Below are positions 37,237 to 47,831 of a DNA stretch of 64,000 bases, one piece after another. Source of the stretch: Muribaculaceae bacterium (GTDB lineage Bacteria > Bacteroidota > Bacteroidia > Bacteroidales > Muribaculaceae); the NCBI GenBank assembly GCA_022509085.1, contig JAFLTW010000005.1, positions 1-64,000 on the forward strand. The letters are read 5' to 3'. Numbering within the stretch: the stretch's first letter is position 1; each line of letters begins with the position of its first letter. The notes under the pieces were generated by a model, which saw nothing but the letters and a program-made list of their open reading frames with translations, had not been told where the DNA came from and did not search any database. A program made the position numbers and the translations under genes.

Positions 37237-40200
37237 TTATCTTGCCAACGAGATGTTGACAGACATCCCGACGTTGGTGTTGGTGGTCGGATAGGCCGAA
37301 TTCGACACCAGCGGGGTGTTGATCTGATGGTCGAAGAAGGCGTTGAGGGTAATCCTGCGGCTCAACTGATAACTTGCCATGAAGTTGATGGAGAAGGTCT
37401 GCGTGCCTTGCGTGGCCTGGGTGTAGGCCGTCTCTATCCTTCTTATCAGACTCTGGTTGTTGGCGAAGGAGAAGTCGAGGTTGAGCGATAGGTCGTTGCT
37501 TATTCCACCCTGCCTGCTTCCTATCTTGATGATCTTGTTGAAGTCTACTATCTTATAGCCGGCTCCTATGGTCAGCTGTTTGCTCGTGGTCTCTACAATC
37601 TGGCCGGCTGATGTGTTGAGGTTCAAAGTTCTCGTGTCCCTGTATTCGGCGTTGAGGGTGAGGTCGTTGGTAAACGTCATGTTCACTCCGATGAGGGGCG
37701 CGAATTTCTCCGTGATGGAGACGCTCGAGATGTTGTAAGGCGATGACGGCACCGGCGAGCGTGTCAGTTCGTCCATCGTGAAGCCGTAATCGCCGTTCAC
37801 CCCTACCCAGTTGAGATAACTGGTATAGGATCCTACGGCATAGGAGCATTGATAGGCGTGGTTTACGGTGAATGCCTTGAATATGTTTTTCATGTTGCCC
37901 ATCTGGAGGAAGCCGTCGTAGGTCACTTTCCAGTTGGGGAGCATGGCAGACAGTCCCGGGAAGGGGTCGAGCGTTATCTTGTTTACATCCTGGCCGCTGT
38001 AGGCCGCTATGAAGGCGGGTATCAATACGTCGGGGCTGGTGGTGCTGACGCTTCCAACCTCGGGATTGTAGATATTCCCGGCCAGCGGATTGCCTTCCAT
38101 GAATCCTCCGTGGGGGTATCGCATTCCGTGGTAGAGCGATTCGTACCGGGAGGCCACTACGGGTATGTTCTGGAGGAATTTGCTGAATGCGTCGGAACTG
38201 TAGCCGTCGGAGGCCTTGGAGCCTTTCAATGCGGTGGCCAGCGCTATGTGGGTGCGGGTGTAGTTGCCGCTCCTGCTCGTGGGCATGTCGGCATACATGA
38301 ACTGCACCTGCCTTGTCTTGGAGTCGCTAAGCGTCGAGGTCAATACTATCTTGAGGCCGCGGATGGGCTCGAGGTTCAGCTCAAACGAGAATTCCTCCCC
38401 TTCGTTCCAGATGGCGGGCGCGGTCTGCTCGGTGTCGGTCATCAGCCAGCCTCGCTGCAATGCCTGGTTTACGTAGCTTTCGTCGTAGAAGCCGAAGGCG
38501 AAGTCGAGGCCGGGGGCCATCGGGCCGTATTTGGTGCTCTGGCCGAAGATGTCGCCTATGTTGGGCGCGAACTGGGGCAGGGTGAGTGAATGGCTGTTTC
38601 TCCACCTGAACGAGAGACTCCTCGGCATCATGAGGAAACGCACCACATGGTCGGCCACTGCCCGCACTCCTGTGGTTTTCTCTCCATCGCCTCCCTTGCT
38701 CTTGCTGTCTTCGGTCACGGTAAGCTTTACTGTTGCCGCTCCCTTGGTCAGGATCTCGATCTTGTTCTCGTCGATCACCTTGGTCTCTATCCTGTAGGGT
38801 TTGTCGTCGAGCGTGGCCCTTATCTTTACTTTTTTGTTCTTGAGGTTGTGGGCCACGATGGTCGTGGAGTCGGGATTTAGGGTTATGGCTTTCTCAAACT
38901 GCTTGGGCTTGTTGTCTTTCTGGCGTGTCTTTGCGGATTTCTTGTTGTTATTGTTGCGCGAGGCCGTGGATGAGGCAAAGCGCTTGTTGACTTCCTGAAG
39001 GTATCCGGAATGATTGAAGAGGGTCTCGAAGTTGAGCCTTGCGTCGGCGTTCCAGGTGGTCTGGTTCTGGATGGAGTTCCCCAGGAAGATGTCTTCTATC
39101 TGTGCTCCGCGTTCCCATGCGTAGGTGGAGTTGTAGCTTACGTTGCCGGTGAGATAGTCAAGGAAGGCTATCTTGTTGAAGGGGGCCTTGTAGGTGGCCG
39201 TGAAGGTCTGGTTGTAGTTCCACGGCGTTCCGAGTCCCCTAATCGAGGAGAGCACGGTGTCTTTCCATTCCTGGTATTTGTCGGGGAACAGCCTGCGGTT
39301 TACGGCTCCCGTCGTTTCCTCTATCCTGGCGGTGGTGTTGCTTGCGAAGGAGAAGCTGAGACTCTGGATGATGTTCCAGTTGATGGAGAGCTGGCGGTTC
39401 CAGTAGAAGTTCTTGCTGACCTGCACCGGCAGCTGGAACACGTCGTCTACGGCGCTTCGCGTCTGCTGCTCGTAATAATACCTGGTCATGTTGGTGAAGA
39501 AGGTGAGGTTGTTGAAGAGCCAGTTGATCTGCCACTCTCTCAGGAATTTCGCTGTCTTGCTGTTCCCTTTGATAAAGCTGAAGGGTTTCAGCGGCTTTAT
39601 CATCGGGGAGTAACTGTATTGGAAACTACCCCTGAAGTCGTTGGTGTTCTCGTATTCTGTGGTGGGGTCCATGTTCTTCTGCTTGTTAAACGAGAAGGCC
39701 AGCTGGAAGTTGGCGGGATCCCATGGCATGGGGTCTTTGCTCTGCACGTTGAAGCGCAGGTTGCTTATCGAGAAACTCTCCACGCTCTTGCTCGTTATTG
39801 CGTAGCTCTTTATGGAGTCTTTCTGCGCTTTGGTGGTGGCGGCCTCGAGGGCGTCCTTGAGCAGGAGGTCCTGGTCGAGGGGATTATACATCGGGGTCGT
39901 CTTTTCGTTCGATTTCGAATAGTAGATGGGTGCGCTGAGCTTGAGTTTCTCGGGCACGATCTTACCAACGTCGCCCTGCACGGCAACGTTCATCTGCTCG
40001 TAGTCTTCAAGGCGCCTCGAACTCAGTCCCTGGTCCACGCCTCCGAAGCCTGCCGTCTCTTTATGGAAGGAGAAGTTCACCATTGCCACGTCGCTGAGCG
40101 CGAGGTTGGCATTGGTATTGAGTGCCCAGCCTCCGTTTTCGTTGAAGTCGGTCACTTTCATCTCGTTTACCCATATGGTACCGTCTTTTGTGGAGTTGGA

Positions 40201-43200
40201 GCGGTTTCTGATACCGATCAGCATTACGCGCACGTCGCTCAGGCTCGGATTGCCGAGTATGCTCACGGTGTTGCGCTCGTCGTCGGGATCCCTCATGGTG
40301 TATACCGTCGTAAATCCATATCCGTCCAATCCGTCGTTGCGTCCTTTGTTTCTGGCTATCTTGCAGTTGGTGAATAGCTCGAAGGGCACGTTGAGGCGGT
40401 TGGACAGAGGCCACACTTTGGCTCTGTCGGCGGAGTTGAAGTTGTTGTAGTTGCCCGGAGGGGTCAGGTCCAGGGGTATCTCGTATTCGTAGTAGTTGTT
40501 TTTGAAGTCGGAGCCCAATCTGATGAAGAGGGCGAGGTCGCCGTCTTTTAGGTTTGTCGGGTCGTCGATCATTGCCTCCGCGTGCACCCACATCTGGAGC
40601 CTGCGGTATATACGCAGGTCAAGCTGGGTGTTCTTGTAGATGCCCCTTGCGTCTCCTGCCTGCAGGCCGGTAACCTTGAGCTGCAGCGACTGCTCGTTGA
40701 GCTGCGTGGCCTGACTCTGTCCGGGGTCCTGTATGCGGTCCACTCCCGGCGGCAACACGTAGTTTACCGGAGTACGCGAGGAGTTCTCCTCTATATTTAC
40801 CACCGACATGTCGAGCTCGCCTTCGGCCGGCGAGTCGTTGCGGCTGTTGAGGTTAAACTGGTAGTCGCGCCATTCTCCCCTTACGAGCTCGAGGGTGGCA
40901 AACCTGAGATGTGTCACCTCCTTGAAGCCGGTCATGAACATCCTGGCAAACCTTACGGTGGTGAAGTCGGAGATGCCTCCCACTACCTTCTCGGGAGCGG
41001 AGAGGGGTATCTTGAACTGATACCATGTCACCTCAAGGTCACCGTCGCGGGTCCTTTGAATCGATGTCTGTTTGTCGGCGATGTAGTTCTTGCCCACCTC
41101 CAGGTCTTCCGGTCGGATGGAGACGTGATACTGGAAGTAGCGCTCATATTCGTTTAGGGTGTTGTCCTGGTTGATGTCCTCCACGTCAGGCACACTTCTG
41201 GCACTCTGATACTGGGGGTTGGGGCTCTGGTCGGGCGAGAGGGAGTTCCATTCCACTCCGTTGTATCTTTTATAGCGGTCGAGGATGCCGGTCTGTGTCT
41301 CGTCGTAGTAGTCGGAGCGATAGAAGTGATAGTTGTCGCCCGCGGGGTCGTTCATCGCCGAGAAGGGGTCGGCCTGCATCGCCGCTATCGTCTCTGCCGG
41401 CAGCTTGTTGCGCAGCTTGTCGAGGTATTCCTGATAACTGGGATAGGTGTATTCGTCGTCGTTGGGCAGGCCGTCGAGTCCTACGTCCTGCATTATGCGG
41501 TCGTTGGTGGTGTTCTCGAAGGCATACGTCAGGGAGTTCTGGCGCGATACGCGGCCCCATACGGTGTTGTCCATGAATTCCTCGTTGCCGTCTACCGGTA
41601 TGCCGTTCTCGTAACTCTTCATGCCGTCTTTGAGGATGTCTTCGCTTATCTCGCCGAAGTTGAAGTAGAGGTCGCCTCCCTCGGTGTTGGGGTTTTCGGG
41701 GTCGAGGAAGGGGTCGAGCAGCCAGAACTGGATGTATTCCACGTTGGAGGTCTCGAAGTTGGTGTTGTCCATCTTCCTCATTATGCCGCCCCATCGCTTT
41801 TCAGGATTGAGGAGGCTGCCGTCGCTGGCTATGTTGTCGGCATCGAGGTTATAGGGTCCTCTCTCCTTGGGATAGAAGGAGAGGTTGAGGGTCTGTATGG
41901 TGTTGCTCTCTCCGTAGTTTACATCCCTGTTTGGAAAGATCTCGTTTACGGTCACTTCCCTCACGTAGGGGTTGGAGAGCTGCTTGAGGTCGTTGCGCAG
42001 ATATCCGGGTATGGTGTTGGAGTTGCGCTGGGTGAACACCCTGTCGATGTAATACCATGCCAGCAGGGCCCTGTTCTTGCCGTAGTCCACGTTGTTGGAG
42101 AGGCCGGCCTCGGGGAAGAGGGCGTCGGCGCCGCCGTCGTAGGGTGTGCTGGCGAGAAACCATGAGTAGGGATTCCTCAAGTCTACCCCGATCTGCGTGT
42201 TCTCGAAGTCGTCGATGAAGCTGGAGCCGGCGTTGCTTCCGCTTTTCTGCTGGTGAGGCACGAGCTGGGCGAATTCCGCCGAGAGCTTGAGCGACGACGG
42301 AGCCGTGGCATTGATGGTAGGCACCTTGTTCATGAGGTTGGTGAGCCACATGAAGTCCTGGTTGTAATTGAGGTTGAGACCCCACATGGTGTTGTTGATC
42401 ACCTCTTCGCCTATGTTCACCTTTTCTGTCAGGGCTTTCTCGGCGAAGTGCATCAGCGTACCCCCTATGTTGAGATTCTTGTTTACCTGATATTGGGCGT
42501 CGAGCCCAACCAACGTCTTCCGCTGCATGCTGAATAGGCTCTGGTTTTCGAGCGTTACGCTTACGTTGGTGCCGGAGTCTATGATGCTCTGGTTGGTGAT
42601 GGTCACGATGCCCATCGTGTAGTCTACGGTGTAGTCGGTGTTTTCGTTCAACACCACGCCGCCTGCCATCACCACCACCGAACCCCGGGGCACGTTCATG
42701 GCGTTGAGTCTGATCTGAGCGCCGTTGCTGGCCTGGTATTCTCCGGTCAATGAGAATTTGTTCTTATCGGCAAACTGCTTTGCCACCGTCTGCGTGGAGT
42801 CATACAGCTCCTGATATACGTAGGGCTCGGCGAGCATTGCGTCGCCGATCTTTCTCGCGAGGTTGGAGCCGAAGGGCTCCGCCACGGGGAAGATAATCTT
42901 TCCCTGCTGGCTCTGCACTGTGTAGCCCTCAATGAAGTCGAAGAAGCCGTCGGGATTCGATTCCTGGTTTGAGTCGATGCGGTCAAGGTTCATCACCTGA
43001 AGCAGTGGCTGGTTGGCAATGTCGCCTACCGGCAGGTAATTGATCTCAACGCCTGTGGTGTCGCTGAGATATTTTATCTGAAGCTTGAAGTTTTTCTGTT
43101 GCACTGAATAGGCGCCGAGGCTATAGACGTTTTTCATCATAAGCTTCCACATCGGCAACTTTGGCGAAATGGTCGTGGCCCTCAACATCTTGAGATAGAG

Positions 43201-44733
43201 GTTGTCGCTTGTCGATGACACGTCGGCAGAGAACTCCCCGACCTGATACACCTTGCCCTGGTAGGTGTATTCATACGCTACGGCGAGCACCTCGTCGCTG
43301 CTGAGCTGCTGCTTGAGCGAGATGTAGCCCAATGTGGGGTTGAGTATGTAGTCCGACTCCTTGAGAAGCCGGGCGCTCTCAACCTTCTCATAGTCCTTGC
43401 CTCCCTCGATGCCGAAAGATTTCAAGGGGTCGAGGGCCTGCGTAACCTGATTGATGTTCCTGGCTCCGGGATATTGTGTCTTTATAACGTCGAGCAGGTT
43501 GTTGCTCTGGTTGGTCGGGATGGCCATGGAATTGTTGGGAATCCAATAGTCGTTGGCCAGCCGGGTGTTCTCGCCGAGATCCATGAAACCTACGAAGTTG
43601 CGGCTCTCCTGGTAGTTGCTCAGCTTGTTAGTTACCCATACCTCGATGCGCGTTATCTGGATGCCGGAGGAGACGTAGGGCAACCTGGAGGCGAAGTTGT
43701 CGTAGTTGTCGTAGAAATACTGCGCGAGGAAGAAGTGTCTGTTGGCGTCGTAGTCGTCTGCCTTTATGGAGAATTCCTGCGCCTGAACGCCGCCCTGAGT
43801 GTTGATTGTCTTCGACTCGCTGTTCTGCTGGCTCACGAGGCCCGTCAGCGTCAGCTTGCCAAACTGCAGCTTGGCTTTCATACCGAAGAGGGCCGTTCCG
43901 CCCCTGATCAGGCTGGAGCCGGTGGTCATGCTTACGTTGCCCGCCTCGATGGCCTTGATTATCTCGTCTTCTTTGCCTTCGTAGCTGAGCTTGAGGTTTT
44001 TGGAGTCGAAGTCGAAGGTGGCGTCCGTGTTGTAGGTCATGTTGAATTTCAACTTGTCACCTACCGATGCGCCGATTGTGGCCTGGATTTTCTGCTGGAA
44101 GTCAAAGTATGTCTTCCTCCTTGAGTTGAGCGAGAGTGCGGGGTTGTCAGTCTTGTTGCTCTTCACGCCCATCGACAGCTGTATCGACCCCTGTGTGGTG
44201 AGTCTCACTCCGCCGGGGCCGAACACTTTTTCGAGGGGACCCAGGGCGAAGTTCATGTCGAAGATGTTGAAGGGCTCTTTGTCTTTGTTTTCGTAGGTCT
44301 CTGCGTTCTTGTTGCGGAAGTAGTCAAACATCTCCCTGCGTGTCACCATGGCATTGTATTCCTGCGCGCTCATCATGTAGGGGGTCACTATGTCGGTCTC
44401 CCCAAGCTTGGTGTGCAGTATATACATCCCGGTCGAGGGGTCGTAGATTGCCTCTGTCTTTATGTTGGACGGTGTCTCGAGGTCGGCGGCATATTCCCTT
44501 CCCGCATAGTCTTCGTAACTCATCGGAAGCGTCTTCTCTACCCGCGAGGGCATGAAGTCGCTGTCGGGAATCATGGTGTTGTCAAGGTAAACCGGTGCGG
44601 GAGGCGGTGGTGCAAGCTCGCTCTGACGGTATTGAGGATAGGCAAAAAGTGCAACCACCAGCGAGGCGACTGCAACACAAAGAAATATCCTGAAGCGGGT
44701 AATCAGTGTATTTTTACCTTTCCTTTCTGTCAT
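37237..44733 (-). CDS. sprA: SprA, type IX secretion outer-membrane translocon
   Basis: 2498 residues, the largest gene here. An N-terminal hydrophobic segment (about 12-32) is followed by a proline-rich stretch (LAPPPPAP) and a very long beta-rich protein of the SprA/Sov family, with blocks such as NYNQDFMWLTNLMNKVPTINATAPSSLKLSAEFAQL and a C-terminal barrel end (NVGMSVNISLAR). SprA forms the 36-strand barrel through which T9SS cargo (proteins with a C-terminal sorting domain) leaves the cell. No obvious T9SS cargo is encoded in this window. A short KSAKTRQKDNKPKQ basic insertion lies near residue 1935. It follows ruvA by 9 bases, the conserved order in Bacteroidota. Confidence 0.95.
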   Translation of the reverse strand: MTERKGKNTLITRFRIFLCVAVASLVVALFAYPQYRQSELAPPPPAPVYLDNTMIPDSDFMPSRVEKTLPMSYEDYAGREYAADLETPSNIKTEAIYDPSTGMYILHTKLGETDIVTPYMMSAQEYNAMVTRREMFDYFRNKNAETYENKDKEPFNIFDMNFALGPLEKVFGPGGVRLTTQGSIQLSMGVKSNKTDNPALSLNSRRKTYFDFQQKIQATIGASVGDKLKFNMTYNTDATFDFDSKNLKLSYEGKEDEIIKAIEAGNVSMTTGSSLIRGGTALFGMKAKLQFGKLTLTGLVSQQNSESKTINTQGGVQAQEFSIKADDYDANRHFFLAQYFYDNYDNFASRLPYVSSGIQITRIEVWVTNKLSNYQESRNFVGFMDLGENTRLANDYWIPNNSMAIPTNQSNNLLDVIKTQYPGARNINQVTQALDPLKSFGIEGGKDYEKVESARLLKESDYILNPTLGYISLKQQLSSDEVLAVAYEYTYQGKVYQVGEFSADVSSTSDNLYLKMLRATTISPKLPMWKLMMKNVYSLGAYSVQQKNFKLQIKYLSDTTGVEINYLPVGDIANQPLLQVMNLDRIDSNQESNPDGFFDFIEGYTVQSQQGKIIFPVAEPFGSNLARKIGDAMLAEPYVYQELYDSTQTVAKQFADKNKFSLTGEYQASNGAQIRLNAMNVPRGSVVVMAGGVVLNENTDYTVDYTMGIVTITNQSIIDSGTNVSVTLENQSLFSMQRKTLVGLDAQYQVNKNLNIGGTLMHFAEKALTEKVNIGEEVINNTMWGLNLNYNQDFMWLTNLMNKVPTINATAPSSLKLSAEFAQLVPHQQKSGSNAGSSFIDDFENTQIGVDLRNPYSWFLASTPYDGGADALFPEAGLSNNVDYGKNRALLAWYYIDRVFTQRNSNTIPGYLRNDLKQLSNPYVREVTVNEIFPNRDVNYGESNTIQTLNLSFYPKERGPYNLDADNIASDGSLLNPEKRWGGIMRKMDNTNFETSNVEYIQFWLLDPFLDPENPNTEGGDLYFNFGEISEDILKDGMKSYENGIPVDGNEEFMDNTVWGRVSRQNSLTYAFENTTNDRIMQDVGLDGLPNDDEYTYPSYQEYLDKLRNKLPAETIAAMQADPFSAMNDPAGDNYHFYRSDYYDETQTGILDRYKRYNGVEWNSLSPDQSPNPQYQSARSVPDVEDINQDNTLNEYERYFQYHVSIRPEDLEVGKNYIADKQTSIQRTRDGDLEVTWYQFKIPLSAPEKVVGGISDFTTVRFARMFMTGFKEVTHLRFATLELVRGEWRDYQFNLNSRNDSPAEGELDMSVVNIEENSSRTPVNYVLPPGVDRIQDPGQSQATQLNEQSLQLKVTGLQAGDARGIYKNTQLDLRIYRRLQMWVHAEAMIDDPTNLKDGDLALFIRLGSDFKNNYYEYEIPLDLTPPGNYNNFNSADRAKVWPLSNRLNVPFELFTNCKIARNKGRNDGLDGYGFTTVYTMRDPDDERNTVSILGNPSLSDVRVMLIGIRNRSNSTKDGTIWVNEMKVTDFNENGGWALNTNANLALSDVAMVNFSFHKETAGFGGVDQGLSSRRLEDYEQMNVAVQGDVGKIVPEKLKLSAPIYYSKSNEKTTPMYNPLDQDLLLKDALEAATTKAQKDSIKSYAITSKSVESFSISNLRFNVQSKDPMPWDPANFQLAFSFNKQKNMDPTTEYENTNDFRGSFQYSYSPMIKPLKPFSFIKGNSKTAKFLREWQINWLFNNLTFFTNMTRYYYEQQTRSAVDDVFQLPVQVSKNFYWNRQLSINWNIIQSLSFSFASNTTARIEETTGAVNRRLFPDKYQEWKDTVLSSIRGLGTPWNYNQTFTATYKAPFNKIAFLDYLTGNVSYNSTYAWERGAQIEDIFLGNSIQNQTTWNADARLNFETLFNHSGYLQEVNKRFASSTASRNNNNKKSAKTRQKDNKPKQFEKAITLNPDSTTIVAHNLKNKKVKIRATLDDKPYRIETKVIDENKIEILTKGAATVKLTVTEDSKSKGGDGEKTTGVRAVADHVVRFLMMPRSLSFRWRNSHSLTLPQFAPNIGDIFGQSTKYGPMAPGLDFAFGFYDESYVNQALQRGWLMTDTEQTAPAIWNEGEEFSFELNLEPIRGLKIVLTSTLSDSKTRQVQFMYADMPTSRSGNYTRTHIALATALKGSKASDGYSSDAFSKFLQNIPVVASRYESLYHGMRYPHGGFMEGNPLAGNIYNPEVGSVSTTSPDVLIPAFIAAYSGQDVNKITLDPFPGLSAMLPNWKVTYDGFLQMGNMKNIFKAFTVNHAYQCSYAVGSYTSYLNWVGVNGDYGFTMDELTRSPVPSSPYNISSVSITEKFAPLIGVNMTFTNDLTLNAEYRDTRTLNLNTSAGQIVETTSKQLTIGAGYKIVDFNKIIKIGSRQGGISNDLSLNLDFSFANNQSLIRRIETAYTQATQGTQTFSINFMASYQLSRRITLNAFFDHQINTPLVSNSAYPTTNTNVGMSVNISLAR

Positions 44734-44742
44734 GCTTTTTTC

Positions 44743-45327
44743 CTACAACAGTTTCAATGCCTGCTTTATGGCTTCTTCTGCTGTCAGCGTGGGATTGGCC
44801 GCGAATATCTTGCGCAGCGCCTTCTGGGTGGGTGCCTGCGAGAACCCTAAGGTTACGAGTGCCGCCAGGGCGTCCTTGTAGGTCTCCTCTCCTCCACCGA
44901 TGCCGCTCTCTCCAAATGTTCGGTCTACGCTCTTTATCTTGTCTTTGAGGTCTACGATTATTCTCTGGGCCGTCTTTCCGCCTATGCCCTTTACGGCCTT
45001 GAGCATTGAGTCGTTGCCCGTGGATATGGTTTCCTCAAGCTGGCTCACCGAAAGCGACGAGAGGATGAGCCTTGCAGTGTTGGGCCCGACGCCGCTCACC
45101 CCTATGAGCAGCCTGAAGAATTCGCGCGTGGCGCGGTCGGTGAATCCATACAGTATGTGCGCGTCTTCCCTTATCGATTCGTGTATATATAGTTTTGCCT
45201 CCTGCTGCCCCTGAAGCTTCGGATAGTCGGTAAGCGTTATAGCTACCTCATACCCTATGCCGTGATTCTCTATCACGGCCGATGCAGGCGCGAGCTCGGT
45301 AGGCTTTCCTATAATATAATCTATCAT
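44743..45327 (-). CDS. ruvA: Holliday-junction branch-migration protein RuvA
   Basis: 194 residues: OB-fold N-terminal domain (1-65), tandem helix-hairpin-helix region ([42 protein letters not shown]) and C-terminal three-helix domain (about 147-194) that contacts RuvB. Tetramer that binds the junction and guides RuvB. No ruvB or ruvC is nearby. First gene of ruvA-sprA-dnaX; divergent from recR. Confidence 0.96.
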   Translation of the reverse strand: MIDYIIGKPTELAPASAVIENHGIGYEVAITLTDYPKLQGQQEAKLYIHESIREDAHILYGFTDRATREFFRLLIGVSGVGPNTARLILSSLSVSQLEETISTGNDSMLKAVKGIGGKTAQRIIVDLKDKIKSVDRTFGESGIGGGEETYKDALAALVTLGFSQAPTQKALRKIFAANPTLTAEEAIKQALKLL

Positions 45328-45442
45328 TTGAGCGTTCTTTTTATTGTGGGTCTCCCCTCTCGTTTCGGAAGCTTTCCAACTTCTGATATTCTTTATCTAA
45401 AACGTTATATTGTTTCTTTTATTTTAGCTTAGCGTCTCCTTT

Positions 45443-46072
45443 ATGAACCTTCATCTCAACAGTGCGTTTCTCGAAAATGCAGTCGCAGAGCTCTCCAAAC
45501 TCCCGGGTATCGGAGAGAAGACGGCCCTTCGTCTCGCTCTCCATCTCCTGCGTCAGGATGAGGAGGTGGCCCGTGCGCTCGGGGAGGCCATTATCAAGAT
45601 GCGGTCGGAGGTGCGCTATTGCTCTAAGTGTCACAATATTTCCGAATCGGAGGTGTGCGATATCTGCTCCGACAGTCGCCGCGATTCTTCCATCATCTGT
45701 GTGGTAGAGTCTGTCAGGGATGTCCTCACCATAGAGGCTACCCATGAGTTTCATGGTCTTTACCATGTTCTCGGTGGCGTCATCTCCCCTCTCGACGGCA
45801 TCGGTCCCTCCGACCTTGAAATCGATAGTCTTGTAGACCGTGTGGCGCAAAACGAGGTCTCGGAAATTATCCTGGCCCTTAACCCTACAATGCAGGGAGA
45901 TACCACCAACTACTATATATTCCGCAAACTGGCGCCTTTCGACGTCAATGTCTCCATCCTCGCGCGGGGATTGAGCATTGGCAACGAACTCGAATATACC
46001 GACGAGATCACACTCGGTCGCTCTATCAACAACCGTATCCCATTCTCGGATACTTTCGCCAATAAGGATTGA
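45443..46072 (+). CDS. recR: recombination mediator RecR
   Basis: 209 residues. Helix-hairpin-helix ([20 protein letters not shown]), four-cysteine zinc finger (CSKC..........CDIC, about 57-73), Toprim domain ([28 protein letters not shown]) and C-terminal Walker-B-like strand. Works with RecO to load RecA on gapped DNA. It overlaps the downstream acetyltransferase by one base (TGATG). Confidence 0.96.
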   Translation: MNLHLNSAFLENAVAELSKLPGIGEKTALRLALHLLRQDEEVARALGEAIIKMRSEVRYCSKCHNISESEVCDICSDSRRDSSIICVVESVRDVLTIEATHEFHGLYHVLGGVISPLDGIGPSDLEIDSLVDRVAQNEVSEIILALNPTMQGDTTNYYIFRKLAPFDVNVSILARGLSIGNELEYTDEITLGRSINNRIPFSDTFANKD

Positions 46073-46593
46073 TGAAAAGGAAGGTGTTTTTGCGTGCCGT
46101 CGAACCCGAAGACGTGGATTTTATCCTCGAGTGCGAGAGGGATCCCCTTTCCGCGCAGTGGTCTGACTATCGGGCCCCCCTGTCGCGCCAGCAACTGCTC
46201 TCCTATGCGCTTACTTATGATGCTGATCCTTTTGCCGCCGGTCAACTGCGCCTGATCGTGGTTTCACCGGAAGAAGGTCCCGTGGGGGTGCTCGACCTTT
46301 TCAACATTTCTCAGTTCGACTCGAGGGCTCATGTCGGCATCTGCATCCATCCCTCTTTCCGTTCACGGGGCTTCGGTCTCTCGGCTCTTTCCGCGCTTAC
46401 GATTTTTGCCTTCGAACGTCTGGGACTCTCTCAGCTTGTGGCGGAGGTATGCGTGGAAAACCTACCCGGGAATGCTCTTTTCTCAGGTTCCGGTTATTCC
46501 CTTTTGACAATATTGCCCTCTTGGCACAGAATTGGTAATACATTTAAAGATTTCAATCTCTTCTCTTTGATGTCAGATAACTCAGACGGATAG
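46072..46593 (+). CDS. GNAT-family N-acetyltransferase
   Basis: 173 residues from the ATG at 46072 that shares a base with the recR stop. GNAT motifs: LRAVEPEDVDFILECERDP at the start, central VGVLDLFNISQFDSRAHVGICIHPSFRSRGFG (acetyl-CoA pyrophosphate loop R-x-x-G-x-G/A, here RSRGFG), and AEVCVENLPGNALFSGSGY. The RimJ/SpeG-like group acetylates protein N-termini, polyamines or small molecules; the substrate cannot be told. Translational coupling to recR is likely but functional linkage is not implied. Confidence 0.85.
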   Translation: MKRKVFLRAVEPEDVDFILECERDPLSAQWSDYRAPLSRQQLLSYALTYDADPFAAGQLRLIVVSPEEGPVGVLDLFNISQFDSRAHVGICIHPSFRSRGFGLSALSALTIFAFERLGLSQLVAEVCVENLPGNALFSGSGYSLLTILPSWHRIGNTFKDFNLFSLMSDNSDG

Positions 46594-46600
46594 TAACTAC

Positions 46601-46660
46601 TCTCTTAGATGTTATATTACTCTCCCAGATGTTATGTTAATCTCCCAGATGTTATATTAC
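46601..46660. repeat. three 20-base tandem repeats
   Basis: Units at 46601-46620, 46621-46640 and 46641-46660, consensus TCTCCCAGATGTTATATTAC with 2-4 differences between copies. They fill most of the gap between the acetyltransferase and acyltransferase genes. Confidence 0.9.
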
Positions 46661-46693
46661 GTTCATCGTTAGTTCACTACTCTCTCTGATAGC

Positions 46694-47824
46694 TTGGCAC
46701 TCTCTTTCGGTCAGTTTATAAAGGAATCTTTTTCTCCGGCCTCTTATTCCGATGCCGGCAGGCTGCCGTTTGTCGATCTCGCCAAGGGAATCTGTATCAT
46801 TCTTGTGGTCATTTTCCATCTTGACGATACGGTTGTGCTGCCTAATATGGATGCTCTTCGGATGCCGCTCTATTTCACTCTTTCCGGCATCTTTTTCAAG
46901 TCGTATGGCAGTGCTAAGGTCTTCTTTCTTAAGAAGTTCAATAATATCCTGATACCTTTTGTGTTCTGGGTCTCGCTCCCTGTACTCCTCCTCCCGGTTT
47001 TTGGCGTGGATGCTGGGTCCGATATATCTTCTTTTGCCGACCTCTCGACGGCCCTTTTCCATGAGACTTCTTTCCCCAACAGTCCGGTATGGTTTCTTCT
47101 GTGCCTGTTTTTCGCCAATCTGTATTTCCTGGCCTTAACCATAGTTTTGGGTGATAGATACCTCATTTGGGGCGTCCTCTCCTTCTCTCTTATAGGCATT
47201 GCCTGCTCCCTTCTCGATTTCAATCTTCCCCTTTGGGTCGACACAGCTTTCACCTCACTCCCATTCTTCTACCTGGGCTACCTCCTAAAATCCTCCCTTG
47301 ACAGAAACTCCGCCCTTCTTCCTCCCGTTTTCAAAAAGTTCTCGCGATCCTCTACTCCTGCTATAGGCCCTAAAACCACCCCTCTTTCCTCTTCTGAACG
47401 CTCCAACAGATTCTGGTTGTTTATTACGGGGTTGGGGTTTATCGCTGCTTCATTCCTCATTTATTTCTATGTGGAAAAATCCTCCTTTTCGATGGTGAGC
47501 AATTATGTTGGGGAGAGTCCTGTCATCTCTTACGTCAAGAGCTTCCTGATAGTCATAGGCTGTCTCCTGGCATGCAAGGCCATTGTCTGGCTCCCGTTGA
47601 TCTCTTTTTTCGGCCGGTATTCAATTATCGTGCTGTGCACCCACCGACTTATCATCAGCACCATTCAGCATTCCCTATCCAGTTTCCTTGACCTCTCATA
47701 CAGCAGCCCCCTGCTTTACCTCCCTCTTCTCCTCCTTGTTTGCTGGCTCGCCATCTTCCTATGCCGCAATTTCCTCCCCTTCTTCACCGCCCAGAAACCC
47801 CTCCTGCCCATCCCCATCACCTGA
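46694..47824 (+). CDS. membrane acyltransferase, acyltransferase-3 family
   Basis: 376 residues with about ten hydrophobic segments. N-terminal signature RLPFVDLAKGICIILVVIFH (about 23-42) is the R/D..KGI...V..H motif of acyltransferase-3 proteins, which O-acetylate sugars or lipids at the inner membrane (for example O-antigen or peptidoglycan modification). Start uncertain: the frame opens only after a TAG at 46670 and contains no ATG before the motif; the first usual start is the TTG at 46694. Downstream ATGs would remove the motif. A cluster of CT-rich codons near 325-380 gives a low-complexity region. No glycan cluster is adjacent. Confidence 0.78.
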   Translation: MALSFGQFIKESFSPASYSDAGRLPFVDLAKGICIILVVIFHLDDTVVLPNMDALRMPLYFTLSGIFFKSYGSAKVFFLKKFNNILIPFVFWVSLPVLLLPVFGVDAGSDISSFADLSTALFHETSFPNSPVWFLLCLFFANLYFLALTIVLGDRYLIWGVLSFSLIGIACSLLDFNLPLWVDTAFTSLPFFYLGYLLKSSLDRNSALLPPVFKKFSRSSTPAIGPKTTPLSSSERSNRFWLFITGLGFIAASFLIYFYVEKSSFSMVSNYVGESPVISYVKSFLIVIGCLLACKAIVWLPLISFFGRYSIIVLCTHRLIISTIQHSLSSFLDLSYSSPLLYLPLLLLVCWLAIFLCRNFLPFFTAQKPLLPIPIT

Positions 47825-47831
47825 ACCAGCC

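Noticed and set aside
39010..40377. 455-codon frame antisense to sprA
   Set aside because: Contained within a conserved essential-type gene; composition (Val/Gly/Glu-rich) is that of a reverse-frame artefact.
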